Shown: positions 24,416 through 35,363 of the stretch, in pieces
Position numbering within the stretch: the stretch's first letter is position 1
Layout of the letters: every line of letters starts with the position of its first letter
NCBI GenBank assembly: GCA_021521415.1
Contig: JAIQDT010002063.1
Span: forward strand, 310,001-374,000
Source of the DNA: Bidens hawaiensis
Lineage: Eukaryota > Streptophyta > Magnoliopsida > Asterales > Asteraceae
Reading direction: 5' to 3'
DNA: 64,000 nucleotides
Translations under genes and position numbers: made by a program
Notes under the pieces: model-generated
What the model was told of the DNA's origin: nothing
Databases searched by the model: none
The model's input: the letters and a program-made list of their open reading frames with translations, nothing else

Positions 24416-26490
24416 CATCTTTTCATATTATGTTACTTAACTAATAAAAAAACTAATATATGTTTTAATTACATAAAGTTTATTAAAATAGTTAAACCTT
24501 TTGAATGCCGCATTAAACTATTTTTAATTTGTGTTTTAATTATATTTAACATGATTAAATTTCTTTAATTCCATAAGACATAACAACTCTATATTTTCAC
24601 TATAAAAGGAGGACAAATCCTCCATTATTTTCACACCTCAATCCATTCTTTTCTTAAGTTTAAGAGCACTAACAAGTAAGTTGTTACCATTTCAAGCATT
24701 TTATAGCTTTTGTTTTGATTTTATCTTGAATGTTCATACTTGTTCATAAGTTGTTCTTTATGATCATGTTACTTTTATCATAAAAATCTTATATTTTGGT
24801 TTTAAGAATCATTATGATCATGGATATCCAAGATAAACACTATGATTTTTCTAAATATTGGATCAAACCTAGTTATTATGCAAGAACAAGAATGAATAAA
24901 TATTCATCTAAATCTTATGATTTGTTGATCATCATAAACTTATAAACTTTCTTTTAAATAAGATTATTTATAAAAATTCCTTTTATTTAACATATTTCAT
25001 AATATATATAACATACTTCATATCTTTAAATTAATAATTGAGTAAATTAATTATTGTTTATTTTATTTCAACTTAAACTAATATTTATAATTTCTTTAAA
25101 AGAATTCATGCAAAACATTTAAGTTAATTAATTAGTAAATTAATTAATTATGTTACTTGGAAAAAACGTTTAATCATAAATTATTATTAATATTGTTATT
25201 TAATCTTATATTAATAAGTTATAATTATGTATCTACAAAACATTTTTAAACTAATAAACATCAAATGAATTTTATAAACTTTATTCATTATTGTTAAACT
25301 CATTAAAAATCCCCAAATCCCCATTTACCACAAGTTAATTAACTTTATAATTCTGGTAGCTAGTCCTTGATTTTTGTATCTTCGTTTGTTAACTCGCTTT
25401 CTGTTATTATCTCAAGTTGTCTCCAATATCAAAGGTGAGTTTCTCACACCCCCTTTTTTAACGCTTATATACATTTTGGAGGTAGCATATATATCCTATC
25501 AACAATACAATTTTGTTTATTCATTATTTACAAACTATAATTCGTTACATGGACTTGTGTATTATATGCTTACTTGCTCAAAAATTATGTGCTCATGGTT
25601 TCCTCATTAAGTATGATCATACGCCCCCCTATGCACTCAGGACCTCGATGTTATGAGTGGAATAGGGACCCCCGATCCGAGTACATTGGTTGTTACCAAC
25701 GGAAAAAACACTTACTTGCACTATTCTCTGAGTACGCTGGTGCACAATCCCAGCTGGAAAGGAACTTACTTGCTCATTTACACTTGTTCATGGAATTGGA
25801 GATTTTTATGTACTTATATCAACTTGTGTGAACTCACCAACTATTCAATTAGTTGACTTTATTTTATATATATATGCTAAAGGTACTTTCATTAGAGGAT
25901 GAAATGAAGAGGATACTAGAAGTTAGGTTATCTAGATAATAAACAAGAAGATGTTTTGTTCATTTTCCCTTGTGTTTGTTCATTTGAAATAACTTGTGTA
26001 CTTGATGCTTTGGAATGAATTAATGATAATATTTTCACTTAATAGTGTCACATGTGTTTTGGGCAATCTGTATGTCACACTCAGGCGTTTCCGCTTTAGC
26101 CGGGGTGTTACACATGTTTACCCAAACCATATACCCGAACCGTGTGCCCAAAAAATTCTTTGTATTTTGTAGGTTGTGAAGTATATATATAAAACACTAT
26201 ATAAAAATTATAATGATATTATTTATTTATTGCAACACTTATATATATTGAGTGTATTATATTTTAATTTGTAATAATTGCTGTATAAGTAAAAAGTATA
26301 AAAAAGTTATAATAATATAAAAAAAAATGTACTTGAAAGTCCCAACATGTATACTCGTTACCCGCAGGTATGCCGATGCTTAAGGGGTAATTACCCGACA
26401 AAAACCCAACGGGTAATGGGTCGAGTATGGGGCACAGTTTTACAAACGCGTAGGGCATGGGATTACCAATACCTAACTTGTTGCCATCCT
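23940..26490. mobile_element. GGGTA/CCCGA-rich hAT-like element split by a solo LTR
   Basis: Both flanks of the solo LTR (23940-24109 and 26113-26490) are packed with ACCCGA/GGGTAT words like the subterminal arrays of hAT MITEs. The right edge reads AACTTGTTGCCATCCTTA, a typical hAT-MITE end. The matching left end was not found. Confidence 0.4.
24110..26112 (+). mobile_element. Gypsy-type solo LTR, 2003 bp, 5-bp target duplication
   Basis: It starts TGTAACATTCG and ends GGGGTGTTACA. The 5-bp duplication CATGT flanks it exactly (24105-24109, 26113-26117). A TATA box (CTATAAAAGG, about 24600) precedes a probable transcription start. GAACTCACCAAC near 25829 matches the conserved block of the LTR at 2341. 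There is no internal region, so it arose by LTR-LTR recombination. An (ATT)n microsatellite lies at 24383-24415. Frames in 25.4-25.9 kb are LTR by-products. Confidence 0.85.
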
Positions 26491-26697
26491 TATCCACAAG
26501 GAGCTCGAGTGATTTGTTTTTGGTTGTTTTGATGGAGACTTCCGAGCATGTCGCCCATCAAGATACTACTTTAATGTTCCACTTAAGCACGTATAATTGT
26601 CGAGTTTGTCTCTCATTCACTCCTGTTAAACCCAAAATACGTTGGTGATATTTTAGGCGATACATTCTTTATGAACCAAAAATCTCTTAATCATGAT
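26118..26697. other. No gene; right flank of the GGGTA-rich element
   Basis: It contains the right part of the hAT-like element (to ~26490) and ~200 bp of unassigned sequence before the tandem duplication. Confidence 0.35.
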
Positions 26698-27103
26698 TAT
26701 ATATTTTTATTCTTAAATAATTGAAATTATTAGAGGCTATGCTCCATCATGTTTCCTTATTTGTACATAAAACTTAATGTTGTCTTATATACATCATGAT
26801 ATATAAAGTAGTTAAACGAGTTGTATTCATGCTTAATACTTATGTTAAGCGTTTCGTTTCTAACATTTTAAGACATGAATTATCAACCATAAATTCATTA
26901 TATATTTTTTTCTTAAATAATTGAAATTAGTAGAGGCTATATATGCTCCATCATGTTTCCTTATTTGTACATAAAACTTAATGCTGTCTTATGTACGTCA
27001 TGATATATAAAGTAGTTAAACGAGTTGTATTCATGCTTAATACTTTTGTTAAGCGTTTCGTTTCTAACATTTTAAGACATGAATTATCAACCATAAATTC
27101 AAG
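26698..27103. repeat. ~200-bp tandem duplication
   Basis: The block from TATATATTTTTATTCTTAAA at 26698 is repeated from about 26898 with only a handful of differences (about 95% by eye). The end word CCATAAATTCA closes both copies. Period is 200 bp. Confidence 0.9.
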
Positions 27104-27434
27104 ATCAATGTGGTATTTTCAAGGTATTACCCCCTCCCCCTTCTTCTTTTGGTGTCAGATGTAAAGCTCTTTCCTATGGAGATTTTATGAGTAATGCCTT
27201 TAAGGTAACTGCTAGAAATTAGGATGTTGACCACTAAATAACATTATATTCACCATTATGGCTTTCATCTATAGATGTTTACCTTACCAGGGCCAAGAAG
27301 ACATAAAGGGGTGATTGTAACACCATATCCAAATCTCACATTAGCTGCGAAGCACACGAAAACTCTTGGTTCATAAGGAATGTCCCGCTTCAAATATCAC
27401 CAACATGTTTTGGGCTTAATGGTAGTGGATGAGA

Positions 27435-27501
27435 GCATAATTTCATAGTTAAAAATGCTTAAATGAAAGTAGTATCAAGATGAGCGACTTCCTGGGAAGT
27501 C
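27435..27501 (+). other. 5S rRNA-like segment in Cassandra LTR 1
   Basis: The left half is decayed (ATAGTTAAAAATGCTT), whereas the C-box-like half is nearly intact. It would be a pol III internal promoter in a live element. Confidence 0.65.
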
Positions 27502-27787
27502 TCCACTACGAAAACCAAATACAACCTTATAAGCACCTATTTGATAAAACAAACAATATTGATTATATGAGGGGTCTAATGTTACAAATTGGTATCAAAG
27601 TCACTCTAGTGTCGTTTGAGATATTGGACAAACCTCAACAAAGATGATTAGTAAAGGAGGTGTTGAAGAAGATGCCATAGGCAAATCCTAAATCCTAATT
27701 ACAATGATGGGCCAAACCTCATAAAGGACGACGAGTGTGAGGCAAATGTAACACCGTAGACATATTTCACATTTGTTCATATGGAAT

Positions 27788-27890
27788 GCCTATCACCCAT
27801 CTGTTCTAGGCTTAATGGCAGTGGATGACAGGACTTCACAGTTAAGCGTGCTCAAGTGAAAGTGGTATCAAGGTGACCTTCTAGAAAGTC
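27788..27890 (+). other. 5S rRNA-like segment in Cassandra LTR 2
   Basis: CAGTTAAGCGTGCT, then a GTGAAAGTGGTATCAAGGTGACC stretch and TAGAAAGTC follow the 5S order, with the A-box intact and the C-box mutated. It complements LTR 1, whose C-box half is the better preserved. Confidence 0.7.
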
Positions 27891-27961
27891 TCCATAAGGT
27901 AATCGAGAATAAGTTTAAGTTACTAATGTTCAAAACAACGATATGAGAGATGGATATTACA

Positions 27962-28927
27962 CTTATTCTATTAGTAGCAGGTTCCCAATAGTAGCAAGTT
28001 GCATCAACTTCAACATCAATCTTTATTAGCAACTTGTTATCAACACTAAGTTGTCGTGCCAGTAACAAGTTTCTATATCATTTGTAGGAATTGATTAAAT
28101 CCTTTTAAATTCATTCCAAGCTTAAAAGTCATGGTTTTGAACGATGAAGTTTACACGACTTTGCGGTTTACCCGCAAGTGTTGAAATGATGTTTTGGCTT
28201 GGTTAAGCTACCCTAACGCGCCTCGATCCTCTATACTACATTTATTTCAAACCATTACACTCCTAAGCCTTTGAAATCATATAAATTTAGGTTGCAAGTG
28301 GCTTAGATTCAAGTTTCTTACCGAAGGATCGAAGATTTTCACTCTTATTTCTTAATTATATCTTAAATCTCCTTCTAACCTTCTGAATTAGTTCTAAAAA
28401 CTCGTATCCCTTGTAGTGATATGGCCCGTATCACAATTCAAGGGGCGAAAGCGAGGGTTTCAAAGGATTTGATATGAGATATAACCAGTTCGCAAAAATA
28501 ATAGTTTAGTCTCTTGACTTGATCTTTTTGGTTTTGATGATATGAGCCACTATGTTTTCAAATGACCCTTTTGAACTTGTTTAACCTTCTCTATTACCCT
28601 GTATAACACCTATAAACTAATACACCTTTGAATTACAACTAATATATCTAGATGCCTAGCTAAAACAAGTTGTTACAACGAGAACGCGCGAACATGTTTA
28701 GCGAATCATGACATGGCATAAACCGGTGATTTTATGATGGTTAGATTGAATTTTCAAATGTGTTAATCATAACTTGTTGTGAGTATATGATGCATGTGCT
28801 ACATTTGTCCCACCATTCGTGTCCACCATCATATGAACAGCCAAGAAAGCTGATGATATGTACGTCATCTAAGTTTGCACGCCAATCGCAAAACTTTGTA
28901 ATAAGATTTTAAAATCATTGAAGTTTT
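27962..28927. other. No gene recognised
   Basis: The composition resembles old LTR or spacer sequence, but no termini, domains or repeats could be assigned. It ends abruptly where gypsy coding similarity begins at about 28928. Confidence 0.35.
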
Positions 28928-30346
28928 GCCGAGAATGTTGCGGCCGATCATCTTTCACGACTAGAAGGTGCTGAGTTAGGAGATTCGGGGGGCAGGATCA
29001 ACGACCGTTTTCCGACGGAAAGTCTCATGTTCGTTAAGGCACAGGAGGAAGGTTTTCCATGGTTCGCTGACTTCGCAAACTATCTTGCTGATTGATACCT
29101 CCCGAAGATGTCTTACCAGCAAAAGAAGAAATTCTTTGCTGATGTTAAGTTCTACCTATGGGACGACCCGTATCTTTTCCGTGTTGGTGCTGATCAGTTA
29201 ATTAGGAGATGTGTAGATGAAAAGGAGGGATGGCAGATTTTGAGCCATTGTCATGTGGGACCGACAGGAGGTCACCACGGTGCGAGTTCGACAGCGAAGA
29301 AGGTATTTGATTCTGGATTCTATTGGCCTTCTATTTTCAAAGACGCACATGAGTTTGTTAAAAGTTGTGACCGATGTCAACGTGTTGGTAATATCTCATC
29401 CCGGAATGAGATGCCCCAAAATGCGATTCAGGTATGCGAGGTTTTTGACATCTGGGGTATCAATTTTATGGGCCCGTTCCCGTCGTCTAGAGGGAACAAG
29501 TACATTCTTGTGGCTGTTGATTACGTTTCCAAGTGGGTCGAGGCCAAAGCATTGCCCACTAACGACGCCCGAGTTGTAGTGAGATTTTTAAAAGGTTTGT
29601 TTTCTCGTTTTGGAGTCCCGAAGGCCTTGATCAGTGATCGAGGTACTCACTTCTGCAATGCGCAGATGGAGAAGGCGTTGCAGCGCTATGGGGTCACCCA
29701 CCGGCTTGCGACCGCCTACCATCCACAGACCAGTGGGCAAGTGGAAGTGAATAATCGTGGAATAAAACGTATTCTTGAGAAAACAGTTGGTTCGAATCGT
29801 CGGGATTGGTCCGACAAATTAGATGACGCTCTATGGGCCTTCCGTACAGCTTACAAGACTCCGACTGGTTCCACACCATTTCGGATGATCTATGGGAAGA
29901 CCTGTCATCTTCCAGTTGAGTTAGAGCACCGTGCTTCATGGGCCCTTCAGAGGGTTAATCTTGATTTATCCGTCACTGAGAGTACACGTTTCCATCAGTT
30001 GCACGAGTTGGAGGAGCTCCGGGATCACGCGTATGCACAGTCGTTTAGGTATAAGGAGCGGACGAAAGAACTGTATGACAGGAAGTTGAAGGGTAATAAG
30101 CAGTTCAAGTGTGGGGATAAAGTTTTATTGTATAATTCCCGGTTGAGGTTATTCCCGGGAAAGTTGAAATCCCGATGGTCGGGGCCGTTCACGGTCACTG
30201 AGGTTTTCCCGTATGGCACGATTGAAATACAAGATCGAAGCGGGAAGTTTAAGGTGAACGGCCATAGACTGAAGCACTACATTGGAGAGCCGAATACTGA
30301 TCAGACAGTCGAGGTGTTCTACCTTGACTCATTCACTGAGGGTTAG
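28928..30346 (+). pseudogene. Athila-like Ty3/gypsy RNase H end and integrase (truncated, inactive)
   Basis: Similarity begins abruptly at ~28928 inside the RNase H tail (A-E-N-V-A-A-D-H-L-S-R-L-E). It crosses an in-frame TGA near 29093 and continues as a 412-codon frame from 29108. That frame has the integrase zinc finger (H46/H48 region, CDRC at 87-90), the catalytic core (D177 in [10 protein letters not shown]213 in QVEVNNRG) and the C-terminal [11 protein letters not shown]...GPFTV domain. The first catalytic Asp of the D-D-E triad is Asn118 (GINFMGP instead of GIDFMGP), so the integrase is predicted dead. The wording ([37 protein letters not shown]) is typical of the Athila/Tat branch. 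All upstream domains are missing. Confidence 0.85.
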
Positions 30347-32271
30347 GCGTGATGGATGCATCACTCGGGAGACAGCCCGAGTTGTAGAGTTTGTATTATG
30401 ATTCTCTTTATTATTTGTTTTTATTTGCTTTATTTTTATTTATATTTATAAATACAAAAAAATAATAATAAATAAATAAATATTAAAAAAAAATCAAAAA
30501 AATAAAAAAAAATAAAATAAAATAAAAATTCAAAAACACAAAAATATGTTTATTTCTTATGTTTCTGTTTTCTGTTTGTACGCCGCTACATGCGAGCGAG
30601 TTTGAGTTGTTACAGGTATTATTATGCGCATGGTATCTCTGATGGCGTTTTGGAACTGGTTCACCCGAGGTTGCGGCCGCGAATGAAATGCTATACGGTC
30701 GTTCGTTCGAATCATACACAGCTAATGAAGAATCTGAATCTAAACCAGGGGAGTAACCCGTTCTCTATTTTAATTTCTGTTCTTTCAATTTTTAATTTTA
30801 GGCTTTAAGTTTTAATTTTATTTTTCAGTTTTTATTTTATTTTATCTCTTTTCCTTGTTCTCATCGAGGACGATTTCGTTCTAAGTGTGGGGATGGAAAT
30901 TTATTTTACTTAGTTGTAGAAAAAAAATAAAAAAAATAATAAATAAAAAATTTAAAAAAATTTAAAAATAAAAATTTTTCACTCGTTTTTCGTTTTCGTA
31001 CGTTGTTCAAGTTTGTTTATGTTGAAAAAAAAATAATAATAAAAAAAATAAAAAATAAAAAAAGAAAGAAAAAATGTCCCTTGTTTTAGTTTCTTTTGCG
31101 TTAAAAGTCGGAGATGATGATTTGATTCGGAAATCGGTTTTTCAAACTACTAATAATATGAGATAAAATAAAGAAAACGCACTTAACTTGGGATGTGTCG
31201 GTAGGCACAGCCTTGAAAATGAAAGGGCAAATTTGATAAAACGGTTAAACGGAAATCTTTTGTGGGTAAAGCGTTTTGTCCGTGGAAAATATGCAATGAA
31301 TGGTCGGGCTATACTCAAGCCTCAAATTTTGGTATGAAAAATTTGAAATATCATGAGTTTTAAAAATATGAATACGTTATCATATGATGCTTGTGTAGGT
31401 TTAACGTTAGAGTATGCCGTGTAGCCTGTGATATAAATATTAAAATGATAGTTTAGTGTTTTACACCTCATCGGCGTATGGTTTTATAACCTTAAATCCT
31501 GTATTGATGGGATGCTTCGGGTCCGGAGACCATGGGTCTGTATGCAATATATTTAGCTGGGTATTCACAATTCCTAAGTGGGGTTGTGTATATTTAAAAT
31601 AAAGCCAAAGAGCAAACCTTTATAAGTCTATAAACATGATCACAACAGTACGAAAGTACAAATACACTACAGACTTGATCATCCACGCTGTTAGTCATGT
31701 GGGGTCCCCTTGCTCGCGTCTCATTACCATTAAGAAACGGACCACAAGGGACATGCCACATGTAAGCCCTACAGATAAAATTTTGCATACTCACCTATGG
31801 TTATGGATTTGGGGTATTGCTTGATAACGGGGGTATGTCATGTTGTGGGGAGCACTGGCTATGATTAATTGAACCTTAATCATATCTGATGGCTGCTTGG
31901 TAGACTTTGATGCTTAAGCTTAGGTGGATCAACAATACCCTTGATCGTCTTAACTATTCATAAATGTGGAGCAACAAAGTTTTAATTCTGCTAACTTTGA
32001 GGTTTAAGTCAAGTTGGGGTGGTCTGGTCCGGTAAAAGCAGAAAATAAGCGGGTCTTAATTGTGTAAACCACTGAGTAATATTGTCGGATCTTATTTGTC
32101 TCGGTAAAGATTAAGGCATGGGTTTAGGTGGACAACAATATCGATGATCGCGGTTTTTGCGTTTTTCTGAGCTTTAAAATCTAACCTATATGTTTGATTT
32201 AACTTTGATTTTCCGATTCTGATCCAACTGCATTAACTTTTTCAAGGACGAAAAAGGTTTAAGTGTGGGGA
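30347..32271 (+). other. Athila 3' non-coding region with two polypurine-tract-like sites
   Basis: 1.9 kb between the integrase stop and the LTR. No env-like frame survives. AAGTGTGGGGATG occurs twice, at 30883-30895 and at 32261-32273, the second directly at the LTR start. A-rich and T-rich runs dominate 30.4-31.1 kb. Confidence 0.55.
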
Positions 32272-33976
32272 TGTTTGATGTGTTGTAAAACACATTGACT
32301 TTCCGTAGCATTTTTATCATGTTTTAATTGTTTTTAGTTTAATTATTAAGTGTTATGGTTTGTTTATGATTGATTTTACAAAGTTGAATATTTATTTGTA
32401 GGTTTATAGAAGATGGTGAAAAAAGAGGCAATTTGGAAGAGTTTAGGGGTCTTTTTGGTCAAAGTTTTAAAGTTTAAGCAAGGCCCGGTCCAAGCCCATA
32501 AGTTAAAAGCCTTATAATATATTATATTAAGTTAATATCAGATGTAATCAGCCATTCTTCATCCCATAATCCCGAAAATCAAAACCCTAACCCCAAGAAC
32601 CCTAAGTTCCGATCGGACAAGCTGCCGCCGGCGGAAAAAAGAAGAAAAAAGGAAGATAGCTGTGGCGGCTGAGGCTGTTGACGGCTGAGGAAGGAAGAAG
32701 GGATCTTTGTGCAGCTGCTAGGGGTTTCAAACATCCAAAATCTCAGCCATAAACCTTTAGTATACATCTCTAAACTTTGTTTATCTTTCAATAACCCTAA
32801 CATTGATTGATTTGGTCTTTTTAATTGAATTGTTTTGCAATTGTTTGATTGTTAGACTTGTTATTGATTAAGTTTGGATCTTGATTGAATTTTATAATGT
32901 TTATGATGATGCTTATGGTGTTTTTATTAAGTGTTTGTGGCTGTCCAAAAGTGATGAGTGGCTAAACTAGTTTGTTGTACCTAGGATAGATGATTGTTGC
33001 ATAGTTTTAACTTGTTTAATGGATTGTTAATGTTCAAGACTTAAATTATTGATGTAAAGTTTAACTAAACCATGAATTAAATTGTGTGTGATGGCTGTGT
33101 TTTGTTTGTAATTACTTATAATCCTCTTGCATTAGTTAATTGAATCGGTTTTGATTAATTGATTGCTTGTTAAGCTCTCTACTTGGTGTTTTGGTTTACT
33201 TGCGGGGTGTACAACCGTAGGGATAAGTGGGTAATATATCATATAAAATCAGTTAGAATACACCTTCTTTGAGACCGAGAGGTGATAAGAAGTAACATTG
33301 TCTCGTTGCTTTTACTTGTTAGAATTAAGACCGCGCGAAAGCGGGTTTTGTCTTGTCGAGTTTGAGTGTTTATGTGCAATTAGTTGATTTAATTTGGGTT
33401 GAGTTAAATTGTTCCTCTATTCTTGGTTGCGTAGTATTCGTCTCCATTAGGATAGTGTGTCGAGGAGACCGAGAGGTGAGTCGTCATTTGAACACGTTAA
33501 TGATTGTTTGTCCGGTTTGTTCTTTAAAATCAACTAAAATAAGTTAGAGTTTGTTAGGGAGACTGAGAGGTAATTTGACTTTCTTAAACACGTTTTAGTT
33601 GTGTTATCTTTTATAACCGGTGTCTTGAATATTTTCAATCCGTTATCTTGTTATTTCTTTCAACATGATTCATTCCTAGGTAGACGTTTTTATTCATTGA
33701 ATTTAAGTCAAATTTTTCTTAAAGTATTTTGTTAACAGTTTTCTTTTAATTAAGTTAAGTAGTTAAATAAAATCTTAAAAATCAAATAAATATTATTTTG
33801 GTAAGTCTTAATTAGAGTTTCGTAATTAAAAACGTTGTCACGTGTCTTTGCGTTCGACATCCGGACTTCCTTGATGCTATACTATTTATGATCGGTACAC
33901 TTGCCGGTTTTGTGTGGTTTCTATAGGATTTTCGTTTTTATAAATTTAAAGCTTAATTGTGATTCGTTCTTTATTT
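32272..33976 (+). mobile_element. Athila-like 3' LTR (right end probably truncated)
   Basis: It starts TGTTTGATGTGTTG directly after the polypurine tract. The phrase GAGAC(C/T)GAGAGGT recurs near 33271, 33465 and 33558. Near the right end is GCGTTCGACATCCGGACTTCC, the conserved U5 phrase of Athila-type LTRs. It stops where chromovirus protease coding sequence begins (~33977) without a clear CA terminus, suggesting truncation. Confidence 0.6.
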
Positions 33977-34880
33977 AGAATTGGAGGGACATGAGTTCCC
34001 TGTTACCTTGTATGTTATGACCTTAGGAGGGTTCGATGTGGTTTTGGGGATGGATTGGTTGTCTGAGTTTGAGGCTCAGATAGTATGTAAGAGTAGGATA
34101 ATAAGGTTAAAGTCCTTGGATGGTAGTGCGGTGACGGTTTATGGTGATAAGGAAAGTTATGGGCTTAATGTCATCTCGATGATAAAAGCAGAGGGTTTGT
34201 TAAGGCGAGGGTGCGGTGCCTACCTGGCGTATGTTGTCAATGCTACGGCCGAGACGAAAGAAATGAAAGATGTTCCTATTGTGCGCGACTATCCAGAAGT
34301 ATTCCCAGAGGATCTTCCGGGGTTGCCACCGGAACGAGAGATAGAATTCCAAATAGATTTAGTACCAGGAGCCCAGCCTGTCGCGAAAGCGCCTTACCGT
34401 CTAGCGCCGTCCGAGATGAAAGAATTAATGTCCCAACTGCAAGAACTCCTCGATAAGGGTTTTATTAGACCAAGTGTTTCCCCGTGGGGCGCACCAATGT
34501 TATTCGTGAAGAAGAAGGACGGAAGCATGAGAATGTGCATAGACTATCGTGAGTTGAATAAGCTTACGGTAAAGAATAGATATCCTCTGCCAAGGATTGA
34601 TGATCTGTTTGACCAGCTGCAAGGTTCAAGTTGGTTCTCACGAATAGATCTCAGATCAGGCTATCATTAGCTGAAGGTGAAGGAGGCAGACATCCCTAAG
34701 ACAGCGTTCCGAACGCGGTATGGACACTACGAGTTCCTCGTAATGTCATTCGGTCTAACAAATGCTCCTGCAGCATCTATGGACATGATGAATAGGGTGT
34801 GTCGGCCGATGTTGGATAAGTCGGTTATCGTCTTCATTGATGATATATTGATTTATTCAAAGAGCGAGTCTGACCATGCT
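33977..34880 (+). pseudogene. Tekay-like chromovirus: protease end and N-terminal reverse transcriptase
   Basis: The frame opens in the protease ([16 protein letters not shown]). It continues through the linker [20 protein letters not shown] into RT fingers and palm ([32 protein letters not shown], then [12 protein letters not shown] with the catalytic Asp pair). A TAG at 34668-34670 replaces the Gln of the normally invariant GYHQL motif, a single CAG to TAG change. Gag and the protease start are missing; the Athila LTR abuts instead. The coding sequence stops at codon Ala of SDHA where the copia element is inserted, and resumes at 47614 in the same frame. Confidence 0.9.
34876..34880 (+). 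other. Target-site duplication ATGCT (left copy)
   Basis: ATGCT precedes the copia element here and follows it at 47614-47618. Removing the element and one copy restores an uninterrupted chromovirus RT frame. Confidence 0.95.
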
Positions 34881-35124
34881 TGTAGGTTCCCAGCCGGATC
34901 TACACGAGATATCGCATTCTACGTAGGTGCGGAATCCCTACGTAAGACGTTACGAGTATAGAAAACAATACGAGCTAACACACGATACGATAACCAAACA
35001 CACGTTGTATTTCAACCGTAAACACGTGATACTATGATCACTGATTACAAACTCTCTAACTCGAATACACGAATAAACTCTTAATCTATTTGAATAAGCC
35101 GTAACAAACAGCTTATATAGACAC

Positions 35125-35159
35125 GACAACTTCGCCTGGCATGTTCAGGCGAAGTTGTC
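35125..35159 (-). promoter_or_regulatory. Perfect 14-bp inverted repeat directly upstream of the LTR TATA box
   Basis: GACAACTTCGCCTG, a 7-nt loop, then CAGGCGAAGTTGTC. It starts 5 bp upstream of the TATA box on the transcribed strand. The same arms occur at 47446-47480 and, with a different loop, in the diverged solo LTR at 36395-36429. Probable protein-binding dyad or RNA/DNA hairpin. Confidence 0.7.
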
Positions 35160-35174
35160 CCTAACTTCGCTTGT

Positions 35175-35208
35175 CTAACAAGTTCGCCCATATAAGCGAA
35201 CTTGTTAG
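35175..35208 (-). promoter_or_regulatory. Second LTR inverted repeat, 13-bp arms
   Basis: CTAACAAGTTCGC, an 8-nt loop, then GCGAACTTGTTAG. The solo-LTR counterpart keeps AACAAGTTCGCCT/AGGCGAACGTGTT with one mismatch and no separate loop. Confidence 0.65.
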
Positions 35209-35292
35209 TAACTTCGCTTACATACAAAACTCAAATCTAACTAACACGATTACAGACACTCGACACTGAACTACTGACATCATGCACCAACA

Positions 35293-35305
35293 GACTCCCC
35301 CTTGG
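35293..35305 (-). promoter_or_regulatory. Copia polypurine tract
   Basis: The minus strand reads CCAAGGGGGAGTC immediately before the 3' LTR (TGTTGG), the priming site for plus-strand DNA synthesis. Confidence 0.85.
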
Positions 35306-35363
35306 CAGTAGCTTCATCTCTTTAGCTTCAAACACGTGTCTTGTAATCTTCAATCTTCTATCT

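Larger units (their letters stand above)
27316..27961 (+). mobile_element. Cassandra-type TRIM with 5S rRNA-like LTRs
   Basis: A miniature LTR retrotransposon of 646 bp without coding capacity. LTR 1 (27316-27586) and LTR 2 (27747-27961) both begin TGTAACACC and end TTACA. Next to LTR 1 is TGGTATCAAAGT (27590-27601), a slightly mutated tRNA-Met primer-binding site. Each LTR contains 5S rRNA-like sequence, which defines Cassandra. LTR 2 retains the A-box-like AGTTAAGCGTGCT (27839-27851) and LTR 1 retains GACTTCCTGGGAAGTC, close to the 5S C-box region (27486-27501). No exact target duplication is visible (GTGAT left, CTTAT right). Cassandra elements move with proteins supplied by other retrotransposons. 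Confidence 0.8.
34881..35292 (-). repeat. Copia 3' LTR (left in window), 412 bp
   Basis: Written on plus it starts TGTAGGTTCCC and ends CACCAACA. On the minus strand the TATA box TATATAAG lies at 35119-35112, with two hairpin-forming inverted repeats just upstream (35125-35159 and 35175-35208). Confidence 0.95.

Noticed and set aside
27788..27890. Genuine 5S rRNA gene
   Set aside because: Many mismatches, present twice inside short LTRs with a tRNA-Met primer site: Cassandra, not 5S rDNA.
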